The notes: generated from the sequence alone by a model not told the origin. Positions 11,501 to 20,081 are shown, numbered from the stretch's first letter. The stretch is DNA of 64,000 bases from Alphaproteobacteria bacterium (GCA_026400815.1 JAPLOI010000075.1:178929-242928), one strand, 5' to 3'. Numbers and translations: made by a program.

Positions 11501-11659
11501 CCCGGGCATCTGCGTGGTAATCTGGATGGTCGGGAAATCCACCTGCGGCAGCGCCGAAACCGGCAGCACCCGGTACCCCAGCGCCCCCGCCAACAACACC
11601 GCCAGCGCCAGTAGCGTCGTTGCGATCGGCCTTGCGATGAAGGGCGCGGAGATATTCAC
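8546..11659 (-). CDS. mdtB: RND multidrug efflux permease, MdtB-like
   Basis: 1037 residues, full length for the family. The start is MNISAPFIARPIATTLL, the characteristic opening of the MdtB/MuxB group. It carries FVVDDAIVMIENVVRH in TM4 and FLPLQDTGVI at the beginning of the second half. It lies 6 bases downstream of the adaptor gene and 4 bases upstream of the second permease, in one leftward operon. Two unlike permeases in tandem behind one adaptor is the hallmark of the MdtABC/MuxABC class, in which the complex is heterotrimeric. Orthology to a specific pump is inferred. Confidence 0.93.
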   Translation of the reverse strand: MNISAPFIARPIATTLLALAVLLAGALGYRVLPVSALPQVDFPTIQITTQMPGASPEVISNLITAPLERQFGQIQGLESMTSVSSERTSQITLTFTLGRSIDAAAQDVQAAINAAAGTLPANLPYPPVYAKVNPADAPILTLALFSDAMTMDRVSDAADTLLQPKLSEISGVGRVSVLGNMRPAVRVRVDPARVASYGLALDDVRQAIAAANVNGAKGGFDGPRQAIALGANDQLMSPEAYRGLVVAWRGGAPVRLSDIGTVVGGLENVRAGAWYFGTRPDGTPTPAIPAVVVDIQRQPGANIVETVERVRAALPQLRRTLPAQLRMVVVADRTETIRASVRDVQFTLMLAIGLVVGVIFLFLRSPRATLIPAVALPLSLVATFGVMHLLGYSLDNLSLMALTIATGFVVDDAIVMIENVVRHIEEGKSPLAAAYEGSAQIGFTIISLTVSLIAVFIPLLFMTGVIGRLFSTFAVTLSVAVTVSAVVSLTVTPMMCAYLLKPRGVEKPGAVSRLFERGFEATLGWYRVSLGWAMRRQRAVLVVFGLTLAGTGGLYLAMPKGFLPLQDTGVIVATSEAAQSVSFTRMAQLQGQAAQVVRQDPDVASVVVFVGAGSVNATANAGRMTIVLRPRAERKATAQQIAERLQAALYPIPGLVTYMQPVQDIQIGTRVSRTQFQYTLVDTETATLAEWAPRLLARLRAEQGLREVNSDQQGEGFRVLVQVDRDAAMRLGVSMQAVQDTLYNAFGQRQISTIFAQSNQYRVVLEADPSWQADPSSLLRLRVPGTGGAQVPLAGFATISRTVAPLSITREDQFPSATISFNLAPGFSLGQAVQAVARAQEEIGLPATMTGAYSGDAAEFRRSLEAEPWLILAAIVVIYIVLGVLYESFIHPVTILSTLPSAGIGALLALMVTGQDLSLVALVGIVLLMGIVKKNAIMMIDFALDAERTRGLSPEAAITEACLLRYRPIMMTTAAALLGALPLALESGSGSELRFPLGVTIIGGLLLSQVLTLYTTPAIYLAFERLRLRWARPVAAE

Positions 11660-11665
11660 CGTGGC

Positions 11666-12880
11666 CTATCCCGGCGGCCGCTCGCGCCCACCCGCCACCG
11701 GCCGCGGCCCCGCCGGGCGGGCAGGAATCGTCACCGTCACCTTGGTGCCGTCGGAAAGGCGGGAGGCCCCATCCACCACCACCCGCTCGCCGGGCTTCAG
11801 CCCCTCGGCCAGGATCGCCACCGTCAGGTCCTCATGCCCCACCGTCACCGGCCGGCGCTCGGCCTTCATCTCGTCGCCCACCACGAACACGAACGCCCCG
11901 CGCGGTCCGCGCTGCACCGCCACCGGCGGCACCGTCACCGCATCGCGCCACACCCGCGCCCGCAGCCGCACCGTCACGAAGGCACCGGGCCACAGCACCA
12001 GCCGATCATTGGCGAACGTCGCCTTCAGCTTGATCGTCCCGGTCGAGGGATCCACCTGGTTGTCCAGCACCGTCAGCACGCCGCGGTCCAGCACCTCGCG
12101 CTCCGTCACCGGCGCATTGGCCTGCGGCAGCGCCAGCACCTCCACCTCGCCCGCCGCCATCGCCGCCCTCACCGCGGCCAGCGCCTGCTGCGGCAGGGTG
12201 AACTGCACGTTGATCGGCCGCAGCGTCGCAATCGTCGCCAGCCCGTTCGCATCGCTCGCGCGCACGATGTTGCCCACATCCACGTTGCGGATGCCCACCC
12301 TTCCCGCGATCGGCGCCGTGATCGTGGTGTAGCTCAGCTGCGTGCGCGCCTGGTCGATCTGCGCCTGGTCGCCGGCCACCTGCGCCTCCAGCTGCGCCAC
12401 CTGCGCCCGCGCGGTATCGGCCTGCTGGGCAGAGGTATAGGCCGTCGCCGCCAGCCGCGCATAACGCGCCGCATCCAGCCGCGCATTGGCCAGCTGCGCC
12501 TCGTCCTGCTGCTTGCGCGCCAGCGCCGCATCCAGGTTCGCCTGGTAGCTGCGGCTGTCGATCCGCGCCAGCACGTCGCCCACCGCCACGTCCTGCCCCT
12601 CGCGGTAGCGCAGCTCCACCAGCGGCCCGTCCACCATCGGCCGCACCACCACGCTGGCCGAAGCCTGCACCGTCCCCAGCCCATCCAGCCAGATCGGCAC
12701 GTTGCGCGCCTCGGCATTGGCCAGCAGCACCGGAATACTGTCCGGCGGCGCGAACCGGCGCCGCCCCCCCGGCGCCTGCGCCCCGGCCGTCTCTGCCGGC
12801 GCGCGCAGATAGAACCACCAGTATCCACCGCCCCCGGCGGCGGCGGCCAGCAGCACCAGCAGAAGGATCAGGCGGCGCAT
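11666..12880 (-). CDS. mdtA: RND efflux periplasmic adaptor (membrane fusion protein)
   Basis: 404 residues. An N-terminal helix (LILLLVLLAAAAGGGGYWWF) anchors or exports the protein. A lipoyl/barrel-sandwich half-motif follows (DGPLVELRYREGQDVAVGD), then a coiled hairpin rich in Ala, Gln and Arg at about residues 110-160, the second half-motif (ITAPIAGRVGIRNVDVGN), and a beta-barrel domain. This protein bridges the two permeases to the outer-membrane factor. It follows the outer-membrane gene by 27 bases and precedes mdtB by 6 bases. The C-terminus is rich in Pro, Arg and Gly. Confidence 0.92.
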   Translation of the reverse strand: MRRLILLLVLLAAAAGGGGYWWFYLRAPAETAGAQAPGGRRRFAPPDSIPVLLANAEARNVPIWLDGLGTVQASASVVVRPMVDGPLVELRYREGQDVAVGDVLARIDSRSYQANLDAALARKQQDEAQLANARLDAARYARLAATAYTSAQQADTARAQVAQLEAQVAGDQAQIDQARTQLSYTTITAPIAGRVGIRNVDVGNIVRASDANGLATIATLRPINVQFTLPQQALAAVRAAMAAGEVEVLALPQANAPVTEREVLDRGVLTVLDNQVDPSTGTIKLKATFANDRLVLWPGAFVTVRLRARVWRDAVTVPPVAVQRGPRGAFVFVVGDEMKAERRPVTVGHEDLTVAILAEGLKPGERVVVDGASRLSDGTKVTVTIPARPAGPRPVAGGRERPPG

Positions 12881-12907
12881 GCGATGCTCATGTTTCGCAA
12901 TATGGGG

Positions 12908-14335
12908 TCATGCCGGCGGCACCGCCATATCCGCCGTGCTCCACCCCCCGCCCAGCGCCTTGTACAGCGCCAGCAAGGACTGGAACCGCGCCAGCCGCAC
13001 CTGCGCCAGCGCATCCAGGTTGGTGAACAGCGTGGTCTGCGCATTCAGCGTCGCCACGATATCGATTGTACCCGCCAGCAACTGCGCCCGCGCGATATCC
13101 GCCGCCCGCTGGCTCGTCGTCACCGCCTCGCGCGTCAAGTCTTCCTGCTCGCTGCTGTAGCGGTATGCCTGCACCGCGTCCTCCACATCCGTGAACGCCT
13201 GGATCACCACGCGCCGGTAGTTCGCCAGCAACTCCTCCTCCTGCGCCTGGCTGCGCGCCAGCACCGCCCGCCGCGCGCCCCCGTCGAAAATCGTCTGCGC
13301 GGCAGACCCCACCGCCGACACGAACAGCGAACCAGGCCCGAACAACGTCGCCAGCGCGATATTCTCGAACCCCGCCCGGCCAGACAGCGTCACGTTGGGC
13401 AGAAACGCCGCCCGCGCCGCACGGATATTCGCATTTGCCCCGCGCAGATCCGCCTCCGCCGCTGCCACATCCGGCCGTCGCGCCAGCAATTCCGCCGGCA
13501 ACCCCGGCGCCACCTCCGGCAGCCGCAGCGCCGAAAGTGTGCCCGGCCGCACCGTGATCGCCGAAGGCGGCCGCCCCGTCAGCACCCCCAGCGCGTTCAA
13601 CTGCTGCTCCAACTGGCTGCGCAGCCCCGGCACCCGCGCCCGCAGGCTCGCCACCAGTGCTGCCTGCTGCGCCACATCCAGCTGGTTCGCCGTCCCCACC
13701 TGCGCCCGCGCCGTCACCGCCGCCAGCACCCGCTGGGAATCCGCCAGGTTCCGCTCCGCCACATCCAGCCGGTCCTGCAGCGACAGCGCCTGGAACCACG
13801 TGCCCGCCACGGCGGAAACCACGGAAAGCGCCACGCTGCGCGCATCCAACGCCGTGGCCAGCGCCGCCGCCTCGGCCGCCTCGCGCCCCGCCGCCAGCCG
13901 CCCCCACAAATCCACTTCCCAGGAGATGCTGGGCCCGATCCCGTAGCTGCGGCTCTCCGCATACCGCCCGCTCGGCACGGATTGGCTGCCCACCCGGCGC
14001 GGAATGGAGGACCGCGCCCACTGCGCATCCGTCGAAACCCCCACCGTCGGCCACAATGAAGCCCCCGCCAGCCGCAGCGAGGCCTCCGCCTGCCGCACCC
14101 GCGCCACCGCCGCCAGGATATCCGGCGAATTCGTCCGCGCCTCCGCGATCAGCGCGTCCAGCTCCACGGAGCCGAACCCCCGCCACCACTCAGCCTCCGG
14201 CCACACCGGCGCCGCCGGCCCGCCCGCCCGATACGCCCCAGGCACCTCGGCCTGCGGCGGCGCGAACACCGGGCCCACCGAACATCCGGCCAGCATCAAC
14301 AGCGCAACGCACACACGGGGCAGGGCAGCATTCAT
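12908..14335 (-). CDS. Outer-membrane efflux lipoprotein, NodT/OprM family (TolC-like)
   Basis: 475 residues from the ATG at 14335. This start gives a lipoprotein signal (MNAALPRVCVALLMLAGC) with lipobox LAGC; the longer frame upstream lacks one. Two outer-membrane efflux repeats follow, with RPDVAAAEADLRGANANIRA in the second, the usual conserved segment. The protein forms the trimeric channel that carries substrate from the RND/adaptor complex out of the cell. It is the first gene of the leftward operon. Such a four-gene order with a dedicated outer-membrane factor makes the pump self-contained. No local repressor (TetR or two-component) is present. Confidence 0.92.
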   Translation of the reverse strand: MNAALPRVCVALLMLAGCSVGPVFAPPQAEVPGAYRAGGPAAPVWPEAEWWRGFGSVELDALIAEARTNSPDILAAVARVRQAEASLRLAGASLWPTVGVSTDAQWARSSIPRRVGSQSVPSGRYAESRSYGIGPSISWEVDLWGRLAAGREAAEAAALATALDARSVALSVVSAVAGTWFQALSLQDRLDVAERNLADSQRVLAAVTARAQVGTANQLDVAQQAALVASLRARVPGLRSQLEQQLNALGVLTGRPPSAITVRPGTLSALRLPEVAPGLPAELLARRPDVAAAEADLRGANANIRAARAAFLPNVTLSGRAGFENIALATLFGPGSLFVSAVGSAAQTIFDGGARRAVLARSQAQEEELLANYRRVVIQAFTDVEDAVQAYRYSSEQEDLTREAVTTSQRAADIARAQLLAGTIDIVATLNAQTTLFTNLDALAQVRLARFQSLLALYKALGGGWSTADMAVPPA

Positions 14336-14449
14336 GCCCCAATCTCTACCCCGTCTCCCACCGATGCGCGAGTGAAGCCTCAGAGAGTCACCTCCACCAC
14401 CTGAGACCACAGCGCATCCCCGGCACCTTCACCCCCTCCAAGCAAGAAT

Positions 14450-14485
14450 CTTCTTTTTCTGAAGAAAAAGAAGCAAAAAGACTTC
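14450..14485. repeat. AT-rich hairpin, type 2 (forward copy)
   Basis: A perfect inverted repeat: CTTCTTTTTCT at 14450-14460 pairs with AGAAAAAGAAG at 14463-14473 across GA, followed by CAAAAAGACTT. The same element in reverse orientation is at 23111-23150. Here it lies between the start of the efflux operon and the end of the lyase operon. Confidence 0.85.
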
Positions 14486-14540
14486 ATGAGTCCGCGGCGT
14501 CACCACCCAGGGCGACGCCGCAAACAAACAAACGTTCTTT

Positions 14541-14564
14541 GGTTCTTTTTTTCAAAAAAGAACC
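14541..14564. repeat. AT-rich hairpin, type 1 (reverse copy), after the CitE-like gene
   Basis: GGTTCTTTTTT and AAAAAAGAACC arms around a 2-base centre. It begins 10 bases past the stop of the leftward lyase gene. Forward copies occur just after the stops at 23026 and 61886. The position suggests a 3'-end function, but no U-tract follows the stem, so it is not a textbook intrinsic terminator. Confidence 0.8.
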
Positions 14565-14574
14565 GCTTCCTTCC

Positions 14575-15435
14575 TTACACGGATGCGAGAATCCGCTCCG
14601 CCAACCGCAAATGCGGCCGATCGATCATCTTCCCATCCAGCGCGAACACCCCGGCCTGCGGATTGGCCGCGAACCCATCCCGCACCTTCCGTGCCCATTC
14701 CACCTTCGCCGGATCGGGCGTGAACGCCGCATTGATCGGCCCCACCTGCTCCGGATGGATCGCCACCTTGCCCGCGAACCCATCGGCCGCCGCCACGCCA
14801 GCTTCCCTGGCCAGCCCCACGGGGTCGCGATGATCCGGCCACGGCGTATCCAGCGCCGCCACCCCCGCCGCCGACGCCGCCACCAGCATCGCCGCCCGCG
14901 CATGCGCAATCGCCGCCGGATGGCTCTGGTCCGGCAACCGCGGCGGAATCCCGAGATCGCTGGAAAGGTCCTCCGCCCCGAAGCAGAACGCCAACACCCG
15001 CCCCATCCCCGCATCCCCGGCCCGGGGCATCGCCAGCAGCGAAGCCGCCGTCTCCGTCACCAGCGCCAGCACCTTGATTCGTCCCACCTCTTGTCCGCTG
15101 GCCACCTCCAGCACCTCCAGGTGATGATCCAACGCCGCAAGGTCCGCAGGGCCAGTGCATTTCGGCAGCAGGATCGCATCCGGCCGCCCCGGCACCACCG
15201 CCGCGAGATCCGCCAGGTACCACGGCGTCCCGCGCGGATTGATCCGCACCACGATATCCCCACGCGCGGAAAGCCCCGGCAGCAACCCGCCCACCTGCGC
15301 CCGTGCGGCGTCCTTCGCCGCAGCCGCCACGGAATCCTCCAGGTCCAGGATCACCCCGTCGGCCCCGATCCCCAGCGCCTTCTCGATTTTGCGCGCCGAA
15401 TCCCCCGGCGCGAACAGCAGCGAACGGATCCTCAC
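14575..15435 (-). CDS. HpcH/HpaI aldolase / citrate lyase beta (CitE-like) family protein
   Basis: 286 residues. Family marks are the opening RSLLFAPGDSARKIEKAL, the GVILDLEDSV strand carrying the metal-binding acids, VRINPRGTPW, ILLPKC, ALVTETAASLLAMPR, FCFGAEDLSSDLG and FAGKVAIHPEQV. CitE-like enzymes cleave or form short acyl-CoA esters of hydroxy-di/tricarboxylic acids (malyl-, citramalyl- or beta-methylmalyl-CoA) with Mg2+. The gene overlaps the MaoC start by 4 bases, so the two are co-translated, and a lyase next to a hydratase fits a mesaconyl/citramalyl-CoA type sequence. The exact substrate is not determinable here. Confidence 0.88.
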   Translation of the reverse strand: MRIRSLLFAPGDSARKIEKALGIGADGVILDLEDSVAAAAKDAARAQVGGLLPGLSARGDIVVRINPRGTPWYLADLAAVVPGRPDAILLPKCTGPADLAALDHHLEVLEVASGQEVGRIKVLALVTETAASLLAMPRAGDAGMGRVLAFCFGAEDLSSDLGIPPRLPDQSHPAAIAHARAAMLVAASAAGVAALDTPWPDHRDPVGLAREAGVAAADGFAGKVAIHPEQVGPINAAFTPDPAKVEWARKVRDGFAANPQAGVFALDGKMIDRPHLRLAERILASV

Positions 15436-15899
15436 GCGCCCGCTCCTTCAACAGGCCGCCGCTTCATCAGCGCCTGCCGCTCGCACTTGGCCACCAGCTG
15501 CCCCTTCTGATTGTGCGCCTCATGCCGGAACGTCACGATCCCCGCATCGGGGCGAGACTTGCTGGCCCGCGCCGCCACCACGGTGCTGATCGTGCGGATC
15601 GTATCCCCGGCGAACACCGGATTAGGGAACACCGTCTCCGTCATCCCCAGATTCCCCAACGTCGTCCCGTCGGTCAGGTTGTGCACGCTCATCCCGATCA
15701 TCAGCCCCAGCGTGAAGATCGAGTTCACCAGCGGGCGCCCGTATTCGGTCTGCGCCGCGAACTCCGCATCCAGGTGCAGCTTCTGCACATTCATCGTCAG
15801 CGCGCAGAACATCACGTTGTCGGATTCGGTCACCGTCCGCGTCCATTCCGCGTCCACCACCCGCCCTGGCACCAAATCCTCAAACCACAGCCCTGGCAT
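15432..15899 (-). CDS. MaoC-family dehydratase/hydratase
   Basis: 155 residues, a single hot-dog domain of normal length. It begins MPGLWFEDLVPGRVVDAEWTR and has the TESDNVMFC and GRPLVNSIFTLGLM segments typical of MaoC hydratases, then PNPVFAGDTIR. These enzymes add water to enoyl-CoA esters. It is the first gene of a leftward two-gene operon, overlapping the lyase by ATGA. The pairing with a CitE-like lyase points to a hydroxyacyl-CoA hydration/cleavage pair; the specific enoyl-CoA is inferred only. Confidence 0.85.
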   Translation of the reverse strand: MPGLWFEDLVPGRVVDAEWTRTVTESDNVMFCALTMNVQKLHLDAEFAAQTEYGRPLVNSIFTLGLMIGMSVHNLTDGTTLGNLGMTETVFPNPVFAGDTIRTISTVVAARASKSRPDAGIVTFRHEAHNQKGQLVAKCERQALMKRRPVEGAGA

Positions 15900-16032
15900 A
15901 CCTTGCTCCGCTTCCTATGTCTCGTTTGAAACAATCTTGCGCTGGCGGGCGCGATATGCAACTCACCGCGCCCACACTTGCAAGGCAGCCCCGCGCACCC
16001 CGCGCAGGGCCTTATCGGGGAGACGGCCGGGG
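15900..16032. promoter_or_regulatory. Divergent intergenic region between maoC and the ABC transporter
   Basis: 133 bases between the two divergent start codons, so promoters for both operons should lie here. GGGGAG at 16017-16022 is the ribosome site for the GTG start at 16033. I see no convincing -35/-10 pair or long inverted repeat. The shared control region links the lyase/hydratase operon to the transporter. Confidence 0.5.
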
Positions 16033-16785
16033 GTGAGCGACACCATCCTGGAGACGGCAGGGCTGACCAAGGAATTCCGCGGCTTCGTTGCCGTGGACGA
16101 TGTGTCGCTGCGCGTGCAGAAAGGTTCGATCCATGCGCTGATCGGTCCCAACGGCGCTGGCAAGACCACCTGCTTCAATCTCCTCACCCACTTCCTCGTC
16201 CCCACCCGCGGCACCATCCGCTTCAAGGGCCAGGACATAACCGGCAGCAAGCCCGCCGCCATCGCCCGCTTGGGCCTGGTGCGCAGCTTCCAGATTTCGG
16301 CTGTCTTTCCGCATCTCTCGGTGCTGGAGAACGTGCGCCTCGCCCTGCAACGCGCCCGCGGTGCCAGCTTCGATTTCTGGCGCTCCGAAAGCGTGCTCTC
16401 GGTGTTCGACGACCGCGCCCGCGAACTCCTGGAGGATGTCGGCCTCACCGACTACGAGCAGGCGCTCGCCGTCGAGCTCCCCTACGGCCGCAAGCGCGCG
16501 CTCGAAATCGCCACCACCCTGGCGCTCGATCCCGAAATGCTGCTGCTGGATGAACCCACCGCCGGCATGACGCATGAGGACGTGGACCGCATCGTCGCCC
16601 TCATCCGCCGCGTCCGCCAGGGCCGCACCATCCTCATGGTGGAACACAACCTCAGCGTCGTCGAAGGCCTGTGCGACAAGATCACCGTCCTCACCCGCGG
16701 CCGCGTGCTCGCGGAAGGGGATTACGCCACTGTCTCCGCCAACCCCGAGGTGATCGCGGCCTACCTGGGAAGCACCGATGGCTGA
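16033..16785 (+). CDS. livG: Branched-chain-type ABC transporter ATP-binding protein (LivG)
   Basis: 250 residues from GTG at 16033; GGGGAG precedes it by 10 bases, and upstream codons in the frame are not transporter-like. Walker A is GPNGAGKTT and Walker B is MLLLDEPTAGM. The signature loop is LPYGRKRALEIA instead of LSGGQ, as is normal for LivG. The protein energises uptake through LivH/LivM. It overlaps livF by 8 bases. The operon is unusual in having the ATPases first, before the binding proteins and permeases. Confidence 0.93.
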   Translation: MSDTILETAGLTKEFRGFVAVDDVSLRVQKGSIHALIGPNGAGKTTCFNLLTHFLVPTRGTIRFKGQDITGSKPAAIARLGLVRSFQISAVFPHLSVLENVRLALQRARGASFDFWRSESVLSVFDDRARELLEDVGLTDYEQALAVELPYGRKRALEIATTLALDPEMLLLDEPTAGMTHEDVDRIVALIRRVRQGRTILMVEHNLSVVEGLCDKITVLTRGRVLAEGDYATVSANPEVIAAYLGSTDG

Positions 16786-17482
16786 CGCAATGCTCAAGGT
16801 CACCAACCTCGAATCCTGGTACGGCGAAAGCCACATCCTGCACGGCGTCGATTTCGAGGTCCGGGAAGGCGAGGTCGTCACCCTCCTCGGCCGCAACGGC
16901 GCCGGCAAGACCACCACGATGAAGTCCATCATGGGCCTCGTCGGCCGCCGCGCCGGCTCCATCCGCTTCAAGGGGGAGGAGATCGTCGGCCTGCGCCCCG
17001 ATCTCGTCGCCCGCCGCGGCATCGCCCTCTGCCCGGAAGAGCGCGGCATCTTCGCCTCGCTCGACGTCACCGAGAACCTGATGCTCCCGCCCCGCATCGC
17101 CGAGGGCGGGCTCGACATCGAGCGCATCTACACGCTGTTCCCCAACCTCAAGGAACGCGCCAACAGCCCCGGCACCAAGCTCTCCGGCGGCGAACAACAA
17201 ATGCTCGCCATCGCCCGCATCCTGCGCACCGGCGCGCGCCTGCTGCTGCTCGACGAACCCACGGAGGGCCTGGCCCCCGTCATCGTCCAGCAGATCGGCC
17301 GCACCATCCGCGAGATCAAGGCGCTCGGCTTCACCGTGCTGCTGGTGGAGCAGAACTTCCGCTTCGCCGCCACCGTGGCAGACCGTCACTATGTCATGGA
17401 GCACGGCAAGGTCATCGACATGATCCCCAATGCCGAGCTCGAACGGAGCATGGACAAGCTCCACGAATACCTGGGCGTCTAG
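16778..17482 (+). CDS. livF: Branched-chain-type ABC transporter ATP-binding protein (LivF)
   Basis: 234 residues. Walker A GRNGAGKTT, signature LSGGEQQMLAIARIL, Walker B LLLLDEPTEGL and the H-loop region VLLVEQNF are all intact. It is the second ATPase of the heterodimer with LivG. It begins inside the last codons of livG and is followed 83 bases later by the first binding-protein gene. Confidence 0.93.
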   Translation: MADAMLKVTNLESWYGESHILHGVDFEVREGEVVTLLGRNGAGKTTTMKSIMGLVGRRAGSIRFKGEEIVGLRPDLVARRGIALCPEERGIFASLDVTENLMLPPRIAEGGLDIERIYTLFPNLKERANSPGTKLSGGEQQMLAIARILRTGARLLLLDEPTEGLAPVIVQQIGRTIREIKALGFTVLLVEQNFRFAATVADRHYVMEHGKVIDMIPNAELERSMDKLHEYLGV

Positions 17483-17565
17483 GGGGCCAACCCGAAGCGC
17501 CGCCTGCCCCACGCGAAGTCACCGCCACGAGTGGCCGCCACCTCACACACAGGGAGACTACACGT

Positions 17566-18798
17566 ATGCGCCTCTCTCGCCGTTCGCTCCTCGGTTCCGC
17601 CGCCGGCCTCGGTGCCGCCGCCGCCCTCACCGTCCCCGCCCGCGCCCAGCAGCCCGCCATCAAAGTCGGCGTGCTCACCGACATGTCCGGACCCTACCAG
17701 GACCTCGCCGGCCCCGGCTCCATCGCCGCCACCCAGCTCGTCGCCAGCGAGTTCATGGCCGCCAACCCCGGCGCGCGCGTGGAAATCGTCTCGGCCGACC
17801 ACCAGAACAAGGCCGACATCGCCGCCGGCACCGCCCGCCAGTGGTTCGACCGTGATGGCGTGGACGTCATCATCGACCTCTCCAACTCCGCCGTGGCGCT
17901 GGCCGTCTCCGGCATCGGCCGCGAGAAGAACAAGGCCGTCATCGCCACCGGCGCCGCCACGTCCGATATCTCGGGCCGCGCCTGCAACGCCAACACGGTG
18001 CACTGGGTGTACGACACCTACATGCTCGCCAAGTCCACCGGCGGCGCCATGGTGAAGGCCGGCGGCGACAGCTGGTTCTTCCTCACCGCCGACTACGCCT
18101 TCGGGCACGCCCTGGAACGCGACGTCTCCGATTTCGTCCGCAACGCCGGCGGCCGCATCGTCGGCTCGGTGAAAACGCCGTTCCCCGGCACCACCGATTT
18201 CTCCTCCTTCCTCATCCAGGCCCAGGCCTCGCGCGCCAAGGTGCTCGGCTTGGCCAATGCCGGCACCGACACCATCAACTGTATCAAGCAGGCCAAGGAA
18301 TTCGGCGTCAGCAACAGCATGAAGGTCGCCGGCCTGCTGGTCTTCCTATCGGATGTCCACGCCCTCGGCCTCGATGTCTGCCAGGGCCTGATCCTGTCCG
18401 AGAGCTTCTACTGGGACCAGAACGACCGCACCCGCGCCTTCTCCAGCCGCTACAGCCCGCGCATGCAGGGCAAGCGCCCCTCCATGGTCCAGGCCGGCAA
18501 CTACGCCTGCGTGCTGCACTACCTCAAGGCCGCCAAGGAGATGGGCTACGCCCAGGCCAAGGCGGATGGCGCCGCCGCCATCGCCATGATGAAGAAGCTG
18601 CCCGCCGACGACGATTGCTTCGGCCCCGGCATCATCCGTGAGGACGGCCGCAAGATCCACCCGTCCTACCTCTACGAGGTCAAGAAGCCGTCAGAGAGCG
18701 AGGGCGCCTACGACTACTACAAGACCCTGGCCTCCACCCCGGCCGAGGAAGCCTTCCGGCCGCTATCCGCCGGCGTCTGCAGCCTCGTGAAGACCTGA
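17566..18798 (+). CDS. ABC transporter periplasmic binding protein, Liv/HAAT family (copy 1)
   Basis: 410 residues with a twin-arginine export signal (MRLSRRSLLGSAAGLGAAAA, cleaved near ARAQQ). The mature protein begins KVGVLTDMSGPYQDLAGPG and has the bilobed type I periplasmic-binding fold of LivJ/LivK-like proteins. GGGAG in the leader precedes the start. It is closely similar to the next gene throughout, with shared blocks such as ADYAFGHALERDVSDFV and TDFSSF; the two are tandem duplicates. The family binds amino acids, but close relatives bind aromatic or small carboxylic acids; the ligand here is not known. Confidence 0.92.
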   Translation: MRLSRRSLLGSAAGLGAAAALTVPARAQQPAIKVGVLTDMSGPYQDLAGPGSIAATQLVASEFMAANPGARVEIVSADHQNKADIAAGTARQWFDRDGVDVIIDLSNSAVALAVSGIGREKNKAVIATGAATSDISGRACNANTVHWVYDTYMLAKSTGGAMVKAGGDSWFFLTADYAFGHALERDVSDFVRNAGGRIVGSVKTPFPGTTDFSSFLIQAQASRAKVLGLANAGTDTINCIKQAKEFGVSNSMKVAGLLVFLSDVHALGLDVCQGLILSESFYWDQNDRTRAFSSRYSPRMQGKRPSMVQAGNYACVLHYLKAAKEMGYAQAKADGAAAIAMMKKLPADDDCFGPGIIREDGRKIHPSYLYEVKKPSESEGAYDYYKTLASTPAEEAFRPLSAGVCSLVKT

Positions 18799-18863
18799 TC
18801 CCAAACCGCCCAAGCTGGGCCGCACTTCCGCGGCCCGGTGCCGCCTCCTGGAGAGAACCGAGA

Positions 18864-20081
18864 ATGAGCCTGTCCCGTCGCGCCCTTCTGGGCACCGCCG
18901 CCGCCGTGCCGGCAGCCGCCACCTTCCGCTCCGCCCGCGCCCAGCGCCCCGTGGTCAAGATCGGCGTGCTCACCGACCTCTCCGGCGTCTACCAGGACAT
19001 CGTCGGCCCGCTCGCCGTCGAATCCACCCGCCTCGCGGTGGCGGATTTCGGCGATCGCGGCTTCGATGTGGAAGTCCTCATCGGCGACCACCAGAACAAG
19101 CCGGACATCGGCTCCAACCTCGTCCGCCAGTGGTACGACCGTGATGGCGTGGACATCGTCGTCGAAGGCGGCTCCTCGGCCGTGGCGCTCGCCGTCTCCG
19201 GCGTCGCCCGCGACAAGAACAAGGCCTACATCAACTCCGGCGGCGCCACCTCCGATCTCACCGGCACCCAGTGCAACGCCAACACCCTGCACTGGACCTA
19301 CGACACCTACATGCTGGCCAAGTCCACCGGCGCTGCCATGGTGAAGGCCGGCGGCAACAGCTGGTTCTTCATCACCGCCGACTACGCCTTCGGCCACGCC
19401 CTCACGCGCGATGTCGGCAACTTCGTCACCCAGGCCGGCGGCCGCGTCCTCGGCGGCGTGCGCACCCCGTTCCCCGGCACCACCGATTTCTCCTCCTACC
19501 TGCTCCAGGCCCAGGCCAGCGGCGCCAAGGTCATCGGCCTGGCCAATGCCGGTGCCGACACCACCAACTGCATCAAGCAGGCCAAGGAATTCGGCATCAC
19601 CACCCCGCTCGCGGGCCTGCTGATGTTCATCTCCGACGTCCACTCGCTGGGCCTCGATACCTGCCAGGGCCTCGTCCTCACCGAGAGCTTCTACTGGAAC
19701 CTCAACGACCGCACCCGCGCCTTCTCCGATCGCCTGTGGAAGCGCATGCCCAACCGCCGCGCCGGCATGGCCAATGCGGGCCCCTACAGCTCCACCTTGC
19801 ACTTCCTCAAGGCCGTCCAGGCCATGGGCCCGGCCGAGGCCAAGAAGTCCGGCGCGGCGCTGATCGCCCAGATGAAGAAGATGCCCACCGACGACGACGT
19901 GCACGGCCAGGGCATCATTCGTGAGGACGGCCGCAAGATCCACCCCGCCTACCTCTTCCAGGTCAAGAAGCCGTCGGAGAGCAAGGGCCCGTGGGACTAC
20001 TACAACCTCCTCGGCACCACCCCCGCGGATGAGGCATTCCGCCCCATGAAGGACGGCAACTGCCCGCTGGTGAAGGCCTGA
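18864..20081 (+). CDS. ABC transporter periplasmic binding protein, Liv/HAAT family (copy 2)
   Basis: 405 residues with a twin-arginine signal (MSLSRRALLGTAAAVPAAAT, cleaved near ARAQR). The ribosome site GGAGAG lies 7 bases before ATG. The sequence parallels copy 1 almost end to end, with matching blocks KIGVLTDLSGVYQDIVGP, ITADYAFGHAL, FPGTTDFSSYLLQAQASGA, SESKGPWDYY and a C-terminus ending in LVKA. Divergence is greatest in the N-lobe and mid-region that line the ligand cleft, so the two may offer different ligands to one permease. That is an inference. Confidence 0.92.
   Translation: MSLSRRALLGTAAAVPAAATFRSARAQRPVVKIGVLTDLSGVYQDIVGPLAVESTRLAVADFGDRGFDVEVLIGDHQNKPDIGSNLVRQWYDRDGVDIVVEGGSSAVALAVSGVARDKNKAYINSGGATSDLTGTQCNANTLHWTYDTYMLAKSTGAAMVKAGGNSWFFITADYAFGHALTRDVGNFVTQAGGRVLGGVRTPFPGTTDFSSYLLQAQASGAKVIGLANAGADTTNCIKQAKEFGITTPLAGLLMFISDVHSLGLDTCQGLVLTESFYWNLNDRTRAFSDRLWKRMPNRRAGMANAGPYSSTLHFLKAVQAMGPAEAKKSGAALIAQMKKMPTDDDVHGQGIIREDGRKIHPAYLFQVKKPSESKGPWDYYNLLGTTPADEAFRPMKDGNCPLVKA

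Noticed and set aside
6133..11614. Several long frames antisense to the RND permeases
   Set aside because: No start sites, no domains and Arg/Pro-rich composition; shadows of the strongly biased permease codons.
16012..17512. Long leftward frames over livG and livF
   Set aside because: They mirror the transporter genes, which have complete ABC motifs on the plus strand.
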